Part shown: positions 42,977 to 42,990 of the stretch, one piece after another
Layout: each line of letters begins with the position of its first letter
Numbering within the stretch: the stretch's first letter is position 1
Source of the DNA: CAYOPZ01 sp964406005
GTDB lineage: Bacteria > Bacteroidota > Bacteroidia > Bacteroidales > SM23-62
Assembly: GCA_964406005.1 (NCBI GenBank)
Contig: CAYOPZ010000024.1
Location: 1 to 42,990 of the forward strand
Direction: 5' to 3'
Length of the DNA stretch: 42,990 nt
Position numbers and translations under genes: made by a program
The notes under the pieces: generated by a model
Database searches by the model: none
Seen by the model: only the letters and a program-made list of their open reading frames with translations
Told to the model about the DNA's origin: nothing

Positions 42977-42990
42977 CAAAACTTAATGCT

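Noticed and set aside
1..42990. CRISPR array, tRNA or rRNA genes
   Set aside because: The spacers between genes are all under 300 bases; none shows regularly spaced repeats, a tRNA cloverleaf with a CCA-type end or rRNA sequence.

Overview
The window reads as a chromosomal segment of a member of the Bacteroidetes, most like Bacteroidales or a close relative. The evidence is a fused LpxC-FabZ protein, a giant SprA (type IX secretion/gliding translocon) in the order maeB-ruvA-sprA-gcvH, a DUF4837-type lipoprotein, a SufE-type SUF operon, and promoters of the TTTG-N19-21-TAnnTTTG form with few Shine-Dalgarno sequences. I see no rRNA, tRNA, transposase, integrase or CRISPR array. No gene-free stretch exceeds 300 bases.

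Layout. (1) 1-2.3 kb: a secreted beta-rich protein of unknown function, an AT-rich aldo/keto reductase with an unusually strong ribosome binding site, and a YjbQ-family gene, all on the plus strand. (2) 2.3-11.2 kb: one minus-strand operon encoding a periplasmic adaptor (HlyD/MacA type), a TolC-type channel, two FtsX/MacB-type permeases, a LolD/MacB-type ATPase, a sigma-54-dependent response regulator and a histidine kinase. It has its own near-consensus -24/-12 promoter and, about 100 bases upstream of the predicted start, a 27-base palindrome suited to the regulator. (3) 11.2-18.1 kb: sufBCDSE, sufT-like (DUF59) and queG on the minus strand, behind a promoter overlapped by a Fur/PerR-like palindrome. 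(4) 18.2-23.8 kb: thiL (plus), then lpxA, lpxC-fabZ, lpxD and an HD phosphohydrolase (minus). (5) 23.8-28.5 kb: rimP-nusA-infB (plus) with a short structured leader. (6) 28.5-42.8 kb: gcvH, sprA, ruvA, maeB, pdxA, an M17 aminopeptidase and a DUF4837 lipoprotein (minus). (7) The last 150 bases hold three successive stem-loops that run off the window.

The most unusual part is region 2. The 3' quarter of the intact YjbQ gene occurs again, frameshifted and mutated, at 11224-11325, in the same orientation and exactly 9030 bases away (40 identical bases at the core). The whole sensor/regulator/efflux operon lies between these two direct repeats, which suggests it entered the convergent yjbQ/queG junction as a unit or arose with a duplication there. 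The kinase has almost no extracytoplasmic loop, so it may read the state of the transporter or membrane rather than a periplasmic ligand. Sensor, regulator, promoter, palindrome and pump together look like a self-contained, probably self-regulated export module. The remaining regions are core housekeeping genes. All functional calls are from reading the sequences; no database search was run.
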